From Adiantum capillus-veneris (taxonomy: Eukaryota > Streptophyta > Polypodiopsida > Polypodiales > Pteridaceae), in assembly GCA_014529385.2 (NCBI GenBank), contig JABFUD020000395.1, positions 32,501 through 62,915 of the forward strand: DNA of 30,415 bases. Direction: 5' to 3'. Position 1 is the stretch's first letter. The number at the start of each line of letters is the position of its first letter. The notes beneath the pieces were generated by a model that had not been told where the DNA came from, searched no databases, and worked only from the letters and a program-made list of their open reading frames with translations. Of the stretch, positions 9,380 to 19,850 are shown piece by piece. The position numbers were made by a program, and so were the translations under genes.

Positions 9380-9773
9380 GTTAGGGTTTTTGGCTTGTAG
9401 ATTAATACTGAGTTTCATTTCTATCCATGTACACTTTTCCTTGTTTGTTTGCCCCGATTTCCTCTTCGAACTCGATACCATGGTTATCAATGCGAATAGC
9501 ATACTCTTCGTTACGATCCAGGTAAACCTGAGCTTCATGGCGATTAGTCTTATAAAAAGAGATTATATGCTTGTAGCGCACTATCATTCCGGTTTCTGAG
9601 TGAGTCGAGTAAGAAGACATTTTAGATGTTGAATATGAAAAAGTGTCTGAGATATCCTCAAGGATAGTGTGCAAGGGATTGCCTTGATTCACACTTGCTT
9701 CGGTGGATACTCTACTGGAGGTTTCTCCAAATATGCCTTGATTTCCTAGTACACGACCAGATCTAAGGTCCAT
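9380..9773 (-). pseudogene. Element X gag, N-terminal part, upstream of the nested insertion
   Basis: It starts at ATG 9773-9771 with MDLRSGRVLGNQG, a basic N-terminus typical of plant gypsy Gag proteins. It runs about 120 residues to a TAA at 9404-9402. A second frame, carrying EMKLSINLQAKNPNMI, bridges to the interruption, so there is a frameshift near 9410-9420. It is preceded on the minus strand by the long leader and PBS of element X, as expected for the first ORF of a retrotransposon. Confidence 0.6.
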
Positions 9774-11773
9774 AAAGACTTGTGAAGCCCTGGATAGACT
9801 ACTTACTGTCGGATTAACTTGTTGTCAATTTCTTCCACGTGACTTGATTGCAACTTCCGTCAAGTTGTCAATTCCTTGTCTGCAACTTGATTCCTGTATC
9901 AATTTTCATCAAGTTAGCAATTCTTTCACAAAGATTGTATAGTTTTTGCTAACTATTGTGATTGGTCTATGTGTATCACTTCAAATCGAGCTAACTAAGT
10001 CAGCAGTTGAGACTTTTAGATTCTACTTTTGCAAAAAATCAAAGGACTAATCTGCAATTTGGAAACAGAGTGAACATGTACCAATTTGGATTCAATTGAA
10101 CCCAAAATTTCCTGGTGGCCTTGTAATATGTTGGTCTAACACTATACAAGTTCAAAAGCCAAAACTGGTATCTCTCTGTAGTAGTAGTAAATAATCGCAA
10201 TTATTTACTTTTGTCAGCTTTTTGCACTTTTTGGCTTGGTTTGCCAAGTATACAACTTGTTAAGGTCCCTGTACAAGTTTCACTAAGTTTGGACAAAATA
10301 TGTTCAAATCTAGCACAATGTTTCGCGTCCGTAGACTATGATTTCAAAAATCTGGTTTAAGTCTCACTTTTGTGATCCAAAAATTTCACCAGAATTGATT
10401 TCTGTGGTCTACTTGATATGTTTGACCTTGTAGTATACTCAAATGTGCAAGATTATCAATTTTTAAAGCAGATGTAAATAATCATGATTATTTACTCCAG
10501 CTAATTTCTTGCAAGTTTTGTCTCAATCTTGACATAGATCTGTTAATTAAGTATCTCAACTTAAGCACCCTAGCCAAGTTTGATCAAGTTTGGATAATTT
10601 TTGTTCAAATGGTTCTCAGTTTTGTGTCCACAGACTGACTTTGCAAATTTGGTCACAAATTTCAATCCAATGATCCAAATCTTACCAAATTTGGTATGTG
10701 GGCTATGGTAGAGCTAGTGGTATGCTAACTTGGTAAAAAAAGTTGAATAATGGGGTAGTACTAAAAAATCACGATTATTTACTTTTGATAAATTTTTGCA
10801 TCTTTTTGGTCAACTGAGCATATACATATGTCTATCACATCAATATAAGCCTATGATTCAAATTTCATTGATTTTGGATAATTTTTTCCCAAATTTACAC
10901 TCAAGTTCCCAAAAATGAGTACAAATTTACACTCAAGTTCCCAAAAGTGAGTACAAACTTTAGTCTTTACCCAGTTTTTTGTCAGTTTGGTGATCCAAAT
11001 TCTATGGTCCTTTATAAAAGTTGTTTGTACAAATGCAATGAGTCACTAGAATCAAGCTTGGCCAGTTTTGAGTTGAAACTAAATAATCACGATTATTTAC
11101 TTTAGGCCTAAAATGAACACTTTTTGCACTTTTTCAATGGACACTCTTTTCATGAGCTATTTTAAGCCTATGAATCAAGTCAAAACTTAATTTGGCCTAA
11201 AATGTGAAGAAAAAGTAACTAATTTGAGTTTTTACAAACTCTTGAAATTTTTACCTCCATGTGTCCTTGAGCTTACCCATTGGTTCATACAACTTTTAAG
11301 CATACCCTCTAGTCAGATGGAGTGGTTTGGAGTCTTTTCGTGCTATTTCTAGCCGTGGATTTGAAATTCTGTAACTTGAAATAACAACTCATAATTGATT
11401 CTTTCGGAGAGAGCAATGTTCTGAAATCCACCTCGGATCCTACTTACCTAACTCCTAGGTTCTAATGCAATGGGGTTGTGGAAAGTGTCCACAAACACTC
11501 GTTTTCTTGTTTTTTATGGTTTTTTGAGCTTTGATCTTAAAACTTTTCTTGTCCATCAATCATTCTCAAAATCCTAATCTAGTTCTACAACCCTACAATC
11601 TCAAAGGCACTTAGCAAGTACGATTACTTCGAAGCTACCTCTACATAACAAAAGACGACAATCTTAAGCTATGCAGTTCTAAAAGGAAAGTTTTGACTCT
11701 AGGAGATCCTAGAGGAAGTTAAAGGATAACTTCACAAGACGCTCGTGTTTTTCCTTAGTTTAGTTCTCTTCGA
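9774..11773 (-). other. Leader of element X with about 290-bp degenerate tandem repeats
   Basis: About 2 kb of AT-rich sequence with no long ORF lies between the PBS and the gag ATG. From about 10070 to 11110 it consists of diverged tandem units. Each carries phrases like AAGTTTGGA...TTGTTCAAAT, GATCCAAA...TTTGGT and ends in a palindrome near GTAAATAATC-GATTATTTAC. Long leaders are common in some plant Ty3/gypsy lineages; the function of the repeats is unknown. Confidence 0.6.
10187..11100. repeat. Four spaced palindromes (TAAATAATCNNGATTATTTA-like)
   Basis: Copies at 10187-10208, 10474-10495, 10761-10782 and 11079-11100. The second is a perfect 22-bp palindrome with core TAAATAATCATGATTATTTA; the others differ at one to four positions. 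Spacings are 287, 287 and 318 bp, one per leader repeat unit. A related half-site occurs in the X LTRs (near 12124 and 28636). Confidence 0.85.
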
Positions 11774-11791
11774 TCCCCGGCAACGGCACCA
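11774..11791 (-). promoter_or_regulatory. Primer binding site of element X (tRNA-Asp type)
   Basis: The plus strand reads TCCCCGGCAACGGCACCA. Its complement matches the plant tRNA-Asp PBS (TGGCGCCGTTGCCGGGGA) except for one G-to-A change at a CpG. It lies two bases from the LTR edge at 11794 and sets element X on the minus strand here. Confidence 0.85.
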
Positions 11792-11793
11792 AA

Positions 11794-12442
11794 TATGGGA
11801 CGTGGTGTCTAACCTCACTCCTATCTTATTGCAGACGTAGCGAGAACCACGATTAAATTGTCAATCCATGAGATGAAGCTGACTCGACTAGTGCATAGAG
11901 GCTACAAGAGGTTGTCAATCTCTTGGAAAACAAGAAACAACTCGCATCTAGCTCAAGCTATACTCAAGTGACTCAAATCACCAAAAGCCAATCACTCAAC
12001 GGCAAACAAATCACATCCGTTACACCATCAAATGACATCCAAACGTAACGAAACTTTTAGGACATGTTTATAAAACCTAAGCACACATGCGTATGGTCTT
12101 AAATCTCACTTTAGGTCAAGTGCAAAAATCACGATTATTAACAACAGTGGATTTTTGACCTAGTCGTTTTCGATCCAGAGTGCATCTAAATGCTTAGCAA
12201 TGATGCCCCAATACCTACCTATGCTTAATTTTTTATTTTTAAGTGGAAATTTCTACTTATGATGAAATTAGGCCGCGGGTTGATGACACCAACACTATAA
12301 AATACTGTGAAATGCTTACGTCAATGCGTAGAGCTCTTACCTGCGGTTGCAATGCAACAGGCGCGATTGCAATGTGACAATCGGGGAGGAAGTAGGAAGC
12401 ACAAGAAGGAGAGAAGTGAGTGCCATTAGCTCATGCTGTGTA
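11794..12442 (-). repeat. Truncated 5' LTR of element X
   Basis: About 650 bp that aligns, inverted, with 28325-28982. Shared words include GTGTCTAACCTCACTCCTAT, AGGCTACAAGAGGTTGTCAA and CAACAGTGGATTTTTGACCT. Its upstream 270 bp (U3, including the TATA box) is missing. The inner edge reads TATGGGAC where the complete copy gives TGTGGGAC. CpG sites of the complete copy are often CA or TG here. Confidence 0.88.
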
Positions 12443-14606
12443 CGACAACCAAGCAACCCATCGACCACGCACAATACGCGTTATCCATACTAAAGTGTAC
12501 AAAGAAAGAGGTAAGATAAGATATCTGGGAGCCCCTGAAGTACTCACAAGAATAGCAGACCATGCTATCGACATGGCAGACAATTTTTCACCTGTCCCAG
12601 ATCAGAACACGTTGGAAAGGGGGAAGTGTGAACAAACCCAGCACACAAGTAATCTGTCTCTGTATAGTCCAGGATAAATTCCACACCCCTAACCACACAG
12701 AAACTCACACAAATGCACACTATCTGCCAATCTCCATTGCACAGACTCGCCTACGAGCAATCACGGCTACACACACTCTACCATAACTGCAAACACTTAT
12801 CGACAACCCACCATCCCACACTTGTACCCACCGATGCATACACTCACCCCAATTCTATAAAAGATTACTATCCTTGCTCAAATTTGACCGACTCCGAGTA
12901 CATACATCTCGTCACAAAGCATACAATCAATTATCCCAATCTATGACCCTTGATAGCATCATACACTCACATATAAGTAGTCCCGACCCCTTCGTGCACC
13001 CAAGATCATTGACAGACATCCAGTTTGCCCTCAAGTTTTTCATCCTGCATGCATATATCACAACCATACAAAAGAGCATCCACTCTTTTGACACACAACA
13101 GAACTTATACCCTATATTCACGTCCTACATGCAATAGAGTTCCTCAGATGCACGAAATGCATGTGAACAAGTGAAAGAGAGTGGTAACATTCATTTAAAC
13201 ATTAAAAAAATAGAGGTTATGACAATGCCGAAACAAGTGTCTTTGATTTAGAAGGTGTGTAGTGATGCTTTTCAGGAGGAAAAAACGGCCTCCTTCTCTT
13301 TGAATAGAGATGCTCCCTGGGAGAGCCAACTCCTCGTTTTTGTGGTTTGGTTGCTTCCCAAACTGTACTCCTTGTGGCCTTCTGCTCACGAGCAACACCT
13401 CCTAGCTCCTGCCCACCTGTTGTACTTCAAAATAAATTCTTTGGCGCTCTCTGCTCATCTATAGTCGGGTCCTCCTATGGCAGTGCTTTTAGCATCCAAA
13501 TTCCCCTCTTTGGCAGCCCAACCTGCAACCATATCACTGCAATTTGCAACATCTGGCGCCCTCTTTGGTGGCTCCCTCTACTAGGACCACAGTAGTTGCA
13601 CCCAACGAACCTCAGCCAGCACTCCTCTCCTCTCCAGCTCTACATCGCTCCCATCTCCTCTATGGTACCTCTCTTGAAGTCATCAGAGCCGTTTTAGACC
13701 TCCAATACCATGCAGCTTTTGGCCTTCTGCAGTAGTGTCGGCTGCCAACCCCAGCGCCACCTCTCTGCTGTTCCAAGCCACGCCACCTATGGCGGTCCCG
13801 CCCGCTCACGGCCTGCACTTCCCATGCCGTTTTCTTGCTCATTGCCGAGCACACCGGATATGGAAAACTCCTTTCTTCGCTTTCCTCCCCTTCACAGCGT
13901 GACCATGGATGGCCTCTCTCTCTTGCACCAACCTCCCCACAGTGTTCTCAACCACTCCCTTGCAGGCTTGAGCCACCGGCTGCCTCCCATCCTCCTCTAG
14001 CACTCGTCTCTCCTCCTCTTTTGTGTCATGCAGTCCGCCACACCGAACACATGGCGGTTACTTTCCCTGCATCGACTAGCAGCCCCGCCACCTTCCCTAT
14101 GTGGCGCCCTCGACCAGTTGCAGCTTGTTTTTTTTCTGTGGCAACCTTTAAATTTTTTTTAATAAAAAAACTCCCCACTTGGGCAATGTTTCCACGAGCA
14201 AAAAAAGCCATTTGATCATGATGATGCCGAGTGTCACCTATTGGTGCAGAAATCCAAGCTTCCGTATGGCGAGCATCCAAGATCCTGCTCCTCCACATGA
14301 AAGTAGACCTTGGAATGGTGGCATTCTCGAGAGGAAACCTCGCCAAAAACAATTGCGATCATCACAACCGCCATCCAATTTTCCTTGAATCCGATTCACA
14401 CTTGACCGCCTACTTAGCATACACGCCGTTAAATTTTCGGCTAGGAGAGCTCCAAAAACCACATCTTGACTTGCAAAACATCACATATGGCATACATATC
14501 CTGGCAGTAGAGTGTCCTGCAGACATCTCAATCAAAATCTTATATCATATACTTGATAGCACCTGCATACAGTATCCCTTGTCCTGTTTACCACCTTGTG
14601 ATATAA
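12443..14606. other. Unidentified 2.2-kb block
   Basis: The X LTR similarity stops sharply at 12442. The following sequence has only short overlapping frames on both strands. It is C-rich at 12600-13100, C/T-rich and more GC-rich at 13550-14100, and T/A-rich at 14130-14170. I recognise no protein, terminal repeat, PBS or polypurine tract. It may be part of another broken element. Confidence 0.4.
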
Positions 14607-15186
14607 GCATTTGCTCCTGTCACCTGTGATAGAAAGAAACACTTGCAGTTTCGCCTAGCGAGTGCTCCATCTCGGTGTACTTCCATAGGTCGACCATCCT
14701 CAGCTGTACCAACGTGGATTGTGTCTGCACAGCCATCTCCTCGAGCCACAAGGTCCACCAAAAGAACTTACAAATATGATGAAGAATCTGGCGAGAGCTC
14801 TCTAGAAGGGCATGGTAGTGAAAGCTCAGACAACAAGGAAAGAAGAGATCGCATTGAAGAGATGAAAAGAAAAGCAATGGCCGCACATCAAGAGGAGCCC
14901 CAACAGAAGAAAGCAAGGTTTGAAAAGGAAAAAGAGACCTATGAGAGAAGCTACCAAGCTGCAGGTGAGGACCTTAAAAAGGGCGTGCCAAAGGAAATAA
15001 AGGGGCCGAGAACAAAGAACCGAGTTAGGAAAGAGGCTGAAAACCCCACAAAATTTTTGGAACGCATGTACGTTGAAGCAGAGGCATTTAAGCTGAAAGA
15101 AGCTCAAAAAGCAGAAAGAAAACCTAGAGAAGATGCGTTTGAGCAAGAAAAACAAGCTGAGGAAAAAACCAAGGTGAGACCTAGCA
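14607..15186 (+). pseudogene. 3' ORF of element X, first part (charged, coiled-coil-like)
   Basis: The frame opens after a TAA at 14604-14606 with no convincing ATG near its start; the first useful stretch begins at about 14643. It encodes a Ser/Arg-rich lead followed by about 120 residues extremely rich in Glu, Lys, Gln and Ala, for example ERRDRIEEMKRKAMAAHQEE and EKQAEEKTKVRPS. This is long-helix or coiled-coil composition with basic, possibly nuclear-localising patches. The chromovirus (TSD TAGCA at 15182-15186) interrupts it; the continuation lies at 25776, one base out of frame. Because the right half ends at a polypurine tract and the X LTR, I take it as an extra ORF of the retrotransposon. 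A captured host exon is the alternative. No family recognised. Confidence 0.5.
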
Positions 15187-16857
15187 TGTAAAGAATTTGC
15201 CTATTCAATTTGAGAGTAGCGGAATTTAATGAGAGTACTTTCAAGAAATGATTTTGTGAGCATAGCGGGTAGACATAATTGAAGATAGCAACATAATCAT
15301 AACAATTAGTTAACTTGGCATAGACAATACTTTTGCAAGAGAGAGAATTTAGAGAACATGAAAACAGTTGAGGACCGGATTTATGTGGAGCCGGTCCCCC
15401 CTCCAATAGGAATTTGCATTATGATTTCTCCCATAAAGAGAGACTTGTTACAATACATTCTTTGTGTTCCTTGTAACCTAGGTGAAGCAATGAAGATGGA
15501 AAGCTTCATGCATCACCATCATAGCATAACCTAAACTTGAAGAAAGCTTTAACTATACCAAGCCTCAGTCCCAAGACCTCAAACACCTTCGAAGGTGGAG
15601 AGAGCTAGCAGGGAATGAGGGTAGGGAAGAGGAAGAAGAAACATTTCATACGAGAAAGAGCTAGTTCCTCACTTATCATAACTCTTGTGCTAGCATACAT
15701 AATAGCATAGTAATGAGGAAGAAATAGATGGCAAGATCAAGCATTGAAGCATGGATCTTGGATGATTTGCACTCTATAGCCAAGAGTGTTGGTGTAGGCT
15801 CTAAACCTCTACTTGCTTGGAGAAGGAGAGGGAGCTCTTGCACTTTGCATAGTACACAATGAGAGTGTTTGTGAGTGTGTGTGGGTGAGTATACCCCCTA
15901 AGAACCCCCTAGCTTGCTTGGGTTGACCCCCCCTTGTAGCTCATGCTTGAAGCTCATTGGACCCTTCCAGGCCTAGCCAATCACAAGCAAGAGCCATTAC
16001 AAGCAACAGGGGTAGCCTTGGGACAAGTGTCCCCCTTTCCCCTTTGAGAGAGAGGACTTGAAAAATGAAAAATCAATTAATTAAATATCCTAAATTATCA
16101 TTGGACCCCTTGGGTGGCCAACCAATAGGCTTCAGGCACACCATGAGGGCAACATGAGGAGGAACTTGACAAGTGTCCTTGCTACCTTTTCAAGCTGGGG
16201 CTTCCCTTGTGTGTGTGTGTGTGTGTGTGTGTGTGCATGTTCTCTCTCATCCCCCCCCCTTGTAGGCTCGCCCCCCTCCTTGTAGGGATCTTTTTGACTT
16301 TGGATGAGCAAGCCCCTTAGTCATCAAGCATGACTAAGCACTTGAAGTAGGGGGTGTTCCCACAAGCATCTCAGGCAAGCTTCTCAAGGCACCTCAAGCA
16401 CCTTAATCATGCACCAAGTCAAGCACCTCAAGCATGGAGCCAGTGAAGCACCTCAAGCATCTTAATCAAGCACCTCAAGCATGACAAGCACCTCTAGCTT
16501 GGGCCGGGTTCCCACCTCAAGCTCAGCCCTAGCTTACCTAAGGTCAAAGGACTTTTACACACATTATTGGAGGTCTTCAATGAAGCTACACACATTATTG
16601 GAGGTGTTCAATGAAGTTACACACATTATTGGAGGTCTTCAATGAAGCTAACCCTAAGGTCTTATGCTCCATTGGTTAGCCTTGCTCTTGATAGACCATC
16701 TCCCATTTGGTCCCCTTTACTATTGGCCCCATGTTGAGATAGATCTATAAGCACATATCTATATCTTAACACTTGTTCCCGTTTATTCTCCCACATTAAG
16801 TGATCAATTTAATATGAGAAAATCATTTGGGTTGGTTAGATATTAGATTTTATGACA
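15187..16857 (-). repeat. 3' LTR of the chromovirus (1671 bp)
   Basis: Runs from TGTAAAGAATTTGCC to ATTAGATTTTATGACA. It contains a (GT)n run (16209-16235), a cluster of CAAGCACCTCAAGCATG-like short repeats (about 16380-16500) and three copies of a 31-bp unit (16556-16649). It represents the unexpanded LTR. Confidence 0.93.
16556..16649 (+). repeat. 31-bp tandem repeat, three copies, in the chromovirus LTR
   Basis: Units begin ACACACATTATTGGAGG and end CAATGAAGCT or CAATGAAGTT. The same array occurs in the 5' LTR near 23763-23868. Confidence 0.9.
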
Positions 16858-16878
16858 TTACCTCTCTCTTGAAATCAT
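16858..16878 (-). promoter_or_regulatory. Polypurine tract of the chromovirus
   Basis: The minus strand reads CAAGAGAGAGGTAA immediately before the 3' LTR start TGTCATAAAA. Purine-rich and correctly placed. Confidence 0.8.
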
Positions 16879-17217
16879 AATCGTCCTCGACTATGAGGTA
16901 GAAGAGATAATGCCTTAGTCATTAGTCAATCGTATTTAGCGGGTAGAGGATCCCTTTTTCACCCTACAACATCTTTCCAAGATGGATGACTAATCCATTT
17001 GGTGCTTGGGAGACATAGCTGCCGCAAGCATGTCTGCTCTTTAGTCCATTTCATTCTCCCAAAGTAGAGTGACAAATTCTACTTAGTGTTTGAGAGACGT
17101 CGTCATCACAAACATGATTCTAAGCATGCATACTAGTTAAATTTGTGCACAATTAAAAAGAGGATTAGTCTTATAAGACAAAAACATGAGTCATTTAAAA
17201 GAGAGTTGTACATTTGC
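16879..17217. other. Non-coding spacer between the chromovirus Pol end and the PPT
   Basis: About 340 bp after the Pol stop codon with no ORF. It contains ATCGTCCTCGACTATGAGG close to the PPT, a phrase of the type often seen upstream of plant gypsy 3' LTRs. Confidence 0.5.
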
Positions 17218-17630
17218 TTACTCTAATGTAGCATTGTAAGCATTGACAAGGTTCATACTATCCTTAAGTTGTACTCCTTGCATCCATTTAGCATCTTCAA
17301 AAGGATAATTTTTGAACTTAATAAGATACGGCCGGATTATCTTACCATGTCGTAGTACCTTGTCTTCATGCCGAAGGACAGCTTCGGGTTGTAGCACCTC
17401 TTCTTGGTCTTCAACTTCGGGAGGGTCTTCAATAATTGGTTCAGTTGGTGGCTCTCCTTTGTAGGGCTTAAGTAGGCTTACATGAAAGGCATTGTGTATA
17501 AGCCAATGGTTGGGTAACTTGAGTTGATAAGCCGTCTCATTGATGGGCTTCAAGATTTGGAAAGGACCATAGTATCTTTTTGCTAGTTTAGCATAATACT
17601 TTTGATGGCCCGTAGGATTTTTGCCCGTCG
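17218..17630 (-). pseudogene. pol: Chromovirus integrase C-terminus: GPY/F module and chromodomain-like region
   Basis: Minus frame open from about 17630 to a TAA ending at 17218, after the true Pol frame shifts. It starts RQTTGKNPTGHQKYYAK, then RYYGPFQILKPINETAYQLKLP (the GPY/F module), IHNAFHVSLLKPYKG, an acidic linker, and KIIRPYLIKFKNYPFEDAKW. The last segment matches the chromodomain pattern YLVKWKxYPxxxATWE. In chromoviruses this tail targets integration by binding modified histone H3. The frame differs from the preceding integrase core by a small deletion near 17640, which also removed the usual VGDxVxLK segment. Confidence 0.85.
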
Positions 17631-17634
17631 TTTG

Positions 17635-18305
17635 CCTTAATCGAGCCTTAGGAAATAGGCTCTTCTGTGCTTATCAGGAGCAGCTTTTTGCCTTTGTTGA
17701 GAGATGGCTATAGCCTCCCTAATCTTTTGAAAAGATTCTTGTAGGTCACGGCTATACTCATCGGCGGCGAAGATCTTCCCATGTACTTTGAGTAGCAAGG
17801 GACTTTTAGGTCTTCCCTCTATGATCTCGAAAGGTGCTTTCCCCGTAGAAGTATGTACAGTATTATTGTAGGCATACTCTACTAGAGTTAAATACTTTTC
17901 CCATTGTGAGCGTTGATCTACTTCGGTAACATAAGTCTTGAGTAGATCGAGTATCGTAAGATTGGCTATCTCACTTTGGCCATCCGTTTGTGGGTGATAG
18001 GCCGAAGAGAAATTCACTCTTGTTCCTAGATTTTCAAAGAGACCTTTCCAGAAATTACTGGGCATTCTAGGATCTCAATCTGACACGATAGATGTGGGTA
18101 ATCCATGGTGCTTGAAAATCTGAGATATGAAGAGAGTTACCATTTGATGTGCCTTAATAGTCTTTTTGACAGGAATAAAATGTGCTTGCTTGCTAAACCT
18201 GTCGACTATTGTCCATATTCCTGTATTCCCATGGATAGACTTGGGTAATCCAAAGATGAAATCCATGGATATACTCTCCCATGGTGAATTTGGAATGGGC
18301 AATGG
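17635..18305 (-). pseudogene. pol: Chromovirus integrase catalytic core
   Basis: Two collinear frames in the same phase are separated by a single TGA at 18074-18072. The first has ESISMDFIFGLPKS (first catalytic Asp) and WTIVDRFSKQAHFIP, and ends SIVSD (second Asp). The second begins DPRMPSNFW and contains SSAYHPQTDGQSE, whose Glu completes the D,D,E triad. The stop sits in the SD(R)DP motif, so CGA to TGA is the simplest explanation. A further TAG at 18305-18303 separates this from the zinc-finger part. Integrase joins retrotransposon cDNA to the genome; this copy cannot make a full protein. Confidence 0.9.
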
Positions 18306-19850
18306 CTAGAGTAATCCAGGTTGCTTCCCTCTATCATACTTGGTCTTTTGGAATACTACACATTTTGAAACATACTCTTGTATGTCCACTTTCATGGTAG
18401 GCCAATAGAAATACGTCTCTACTCCTCGGAGAGTAGGTTGAATACCTCTATGCCCTGCATATGGAGGAGCATGGGATTCATACATAACCTTCTCACGAAG
18501 GGAATGGGTAACACATAGCCTATTGCAGTGGAGAAGATTACCATCCTGCAAGGTGAATGGTTCCTCTTTCTTCCCCAAAGCAAGGGCTGACATTATGTCT
18601 CTAAAGTCAGGGTCAGTAGCATAATCATCTATCATAGAGGATAGATCATTGTGAGTAGCTATAGACACCGCATTAACTTTTGGTCGTCGTGAAAGTGCAT
18701 CGGCAACTTGATTGTGCTTACCAGCTATGTGAGCAATATGGAAATTAAATTGCGAAAGAAAATTTGCCCACCTCATTTGTTTGTCAGAAAGTTTGGTTTG
18801 CGTCATGAAATACTTGAGACTTTGGTGGTCGGTTCGTAGGATAAATGGAGTCCCCAATAGGTAGTGCTTCCATGTATCTAGGGCATGTAGAACAGCTAAA
18901 AGCTCTTTCTCATAAATTCCCAAGACTCGTTCATCACTATTGAGCCTTCGGCTCTCATATGCTATGGCATGTCCTTCTTGAAGCAAAACCGCTCCAAGGC
19001 AATCACCACAAGCATCACATTGGACCTCAAATGGCTTTGAGAGATCCGGAAGCACGAGGACTGGTTGGGAAGTAAGCTTCTCTTTGAGTTTTTCAAAATC
19101 ATTTTGCTCCTTAGCAGTCCATACAAACTTAACGTTCTTCTTTGTTAAGTCGTGTAGTGGTCCTGCTACTTGAGAGAATTTTGCTATGAAGCGTCTACAG
19201 TATGCACACATACCAATAAATCTTCTTAGCTCATGTAGATTCCTTGGGTGAGGCCATGATTTTATTACCTCTAACTTTGATGGATCCATACGAATACCAT
19301 CGTGAGAGATAATATGACCTAGATATTGAATCTCTTGAAGGAAGAATTCACTTTTCTTTTGGTTGAGAAAAAGTTTGTTCTCCCTCAAGGCTTGAAAAAT
19401 CACTTGGAGATGTTGCTTATGTTCCTCCAAAGACTTGGAGTAGATGATGATATCATCAAAGAACACTCCAGTGAATTTACGATATGGTCTAAAATTTTTC
19501 TCCATGAGACGATTGAAAGTAGTTGGTGCATTAGTCAAGCCAAAAGGCATGACTAGATATTCATAAAGACCGAATGTTGTGCGAAACGCGGTCTTTAGGA
19601 TATCTTCATCCACTATCCTTATTTGATGATAACCACTCTTAAGGTCAATCCTACTGAAGTAGGTAGATCCTTGTAGCTTATCAAACAGATCTTCTACCCG
19701 AGGCACGGGAAATCTGTTTTTGATAGTGATATGGTTTATTGCTCGATAGTCCACACACAAACGGTATGTACCATCTTTCTTTTGCACCAAAAGGACTGGA
19801 GAACAAAAGGGAGAGGAACTAGGCCTCACCATCCCTTTGTCTACCAATTC
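18306..19850 (-). pseudogene. pol: Chromovirus reverse transcriptase, RNase H and integrase zinc-binding domain
   Basis: A 515-codon open stretch in the same frame as gag. Residue numbers count from the codon at 19847. RT: LCVDYRAIN (31-38), FSRIDLKSGYHQ (64-75, catalytic Asp 68), VMPFGLTNAPTTF (99-111) and FFDDIIIYS (129-137, the catalytic Asp pair at 131-132). RNase H: DACG at 278, YEKELLA with Glu 313, TDHQSL with Asp 340 and VADALSR with Asp 383, the complete D-E-D-D set. Integrase N-terminus: His 459, His 466 and Cys 496 fit HHCC, but the last ligand is Phe 499 (CVVFQ, not CxxCQ). TAG codons precede (19850-19848) and follow (18305-18303). RT/RNase H is otherwise intact in sequence. Confidence 0.95.

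Larger units (their letters stand above)
2695..12442 (-). mobile_element. Element X, minus-strand copy: 5' part of an old Ty3/gypsy-type LTR retrotransposon
   Basis: Reading leftwards on the minus strand: a 5'-truncated LTR (12442-11794), a tRNA-Asp-type PBS (11791-11774), a long AT-rich leader (about 11773-9774), a gag start ATG at 9773, and gag sequence to 9380. A 5.5-kb insertion (3856-9374) follows, then gag continues from 3855 to about 2695, where it stops without any protease, RT or integrase. The LTR is matched by an inverted, full-length copy at 28055-28982. Several stops and frameshifts, and CpG-to-TpG changes in the LTR and PBS, show it is old. Ty3/gypsy assignment rests on the gag fold region and the PBS type; with no pol present it is probable, not proven. 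Confidence 0.7.

Noticed and set aside
14026-14352. Minus-strand 108-codon frame in the unidentified block
   Set aside because: Contains low-complexity Lys stretches from an A/T tract, competes with an equally long plus-strand frame, and matches nothing I know.
16380-16500. CRISPR-like array of CAAGCACCTCAAGCATG repeats
   Set aside because: Units overlap, vary in length and have no unique spacers. They lie in a plant retrotransposon LTR and recur in its sister LTR, so this is a minisatellite.
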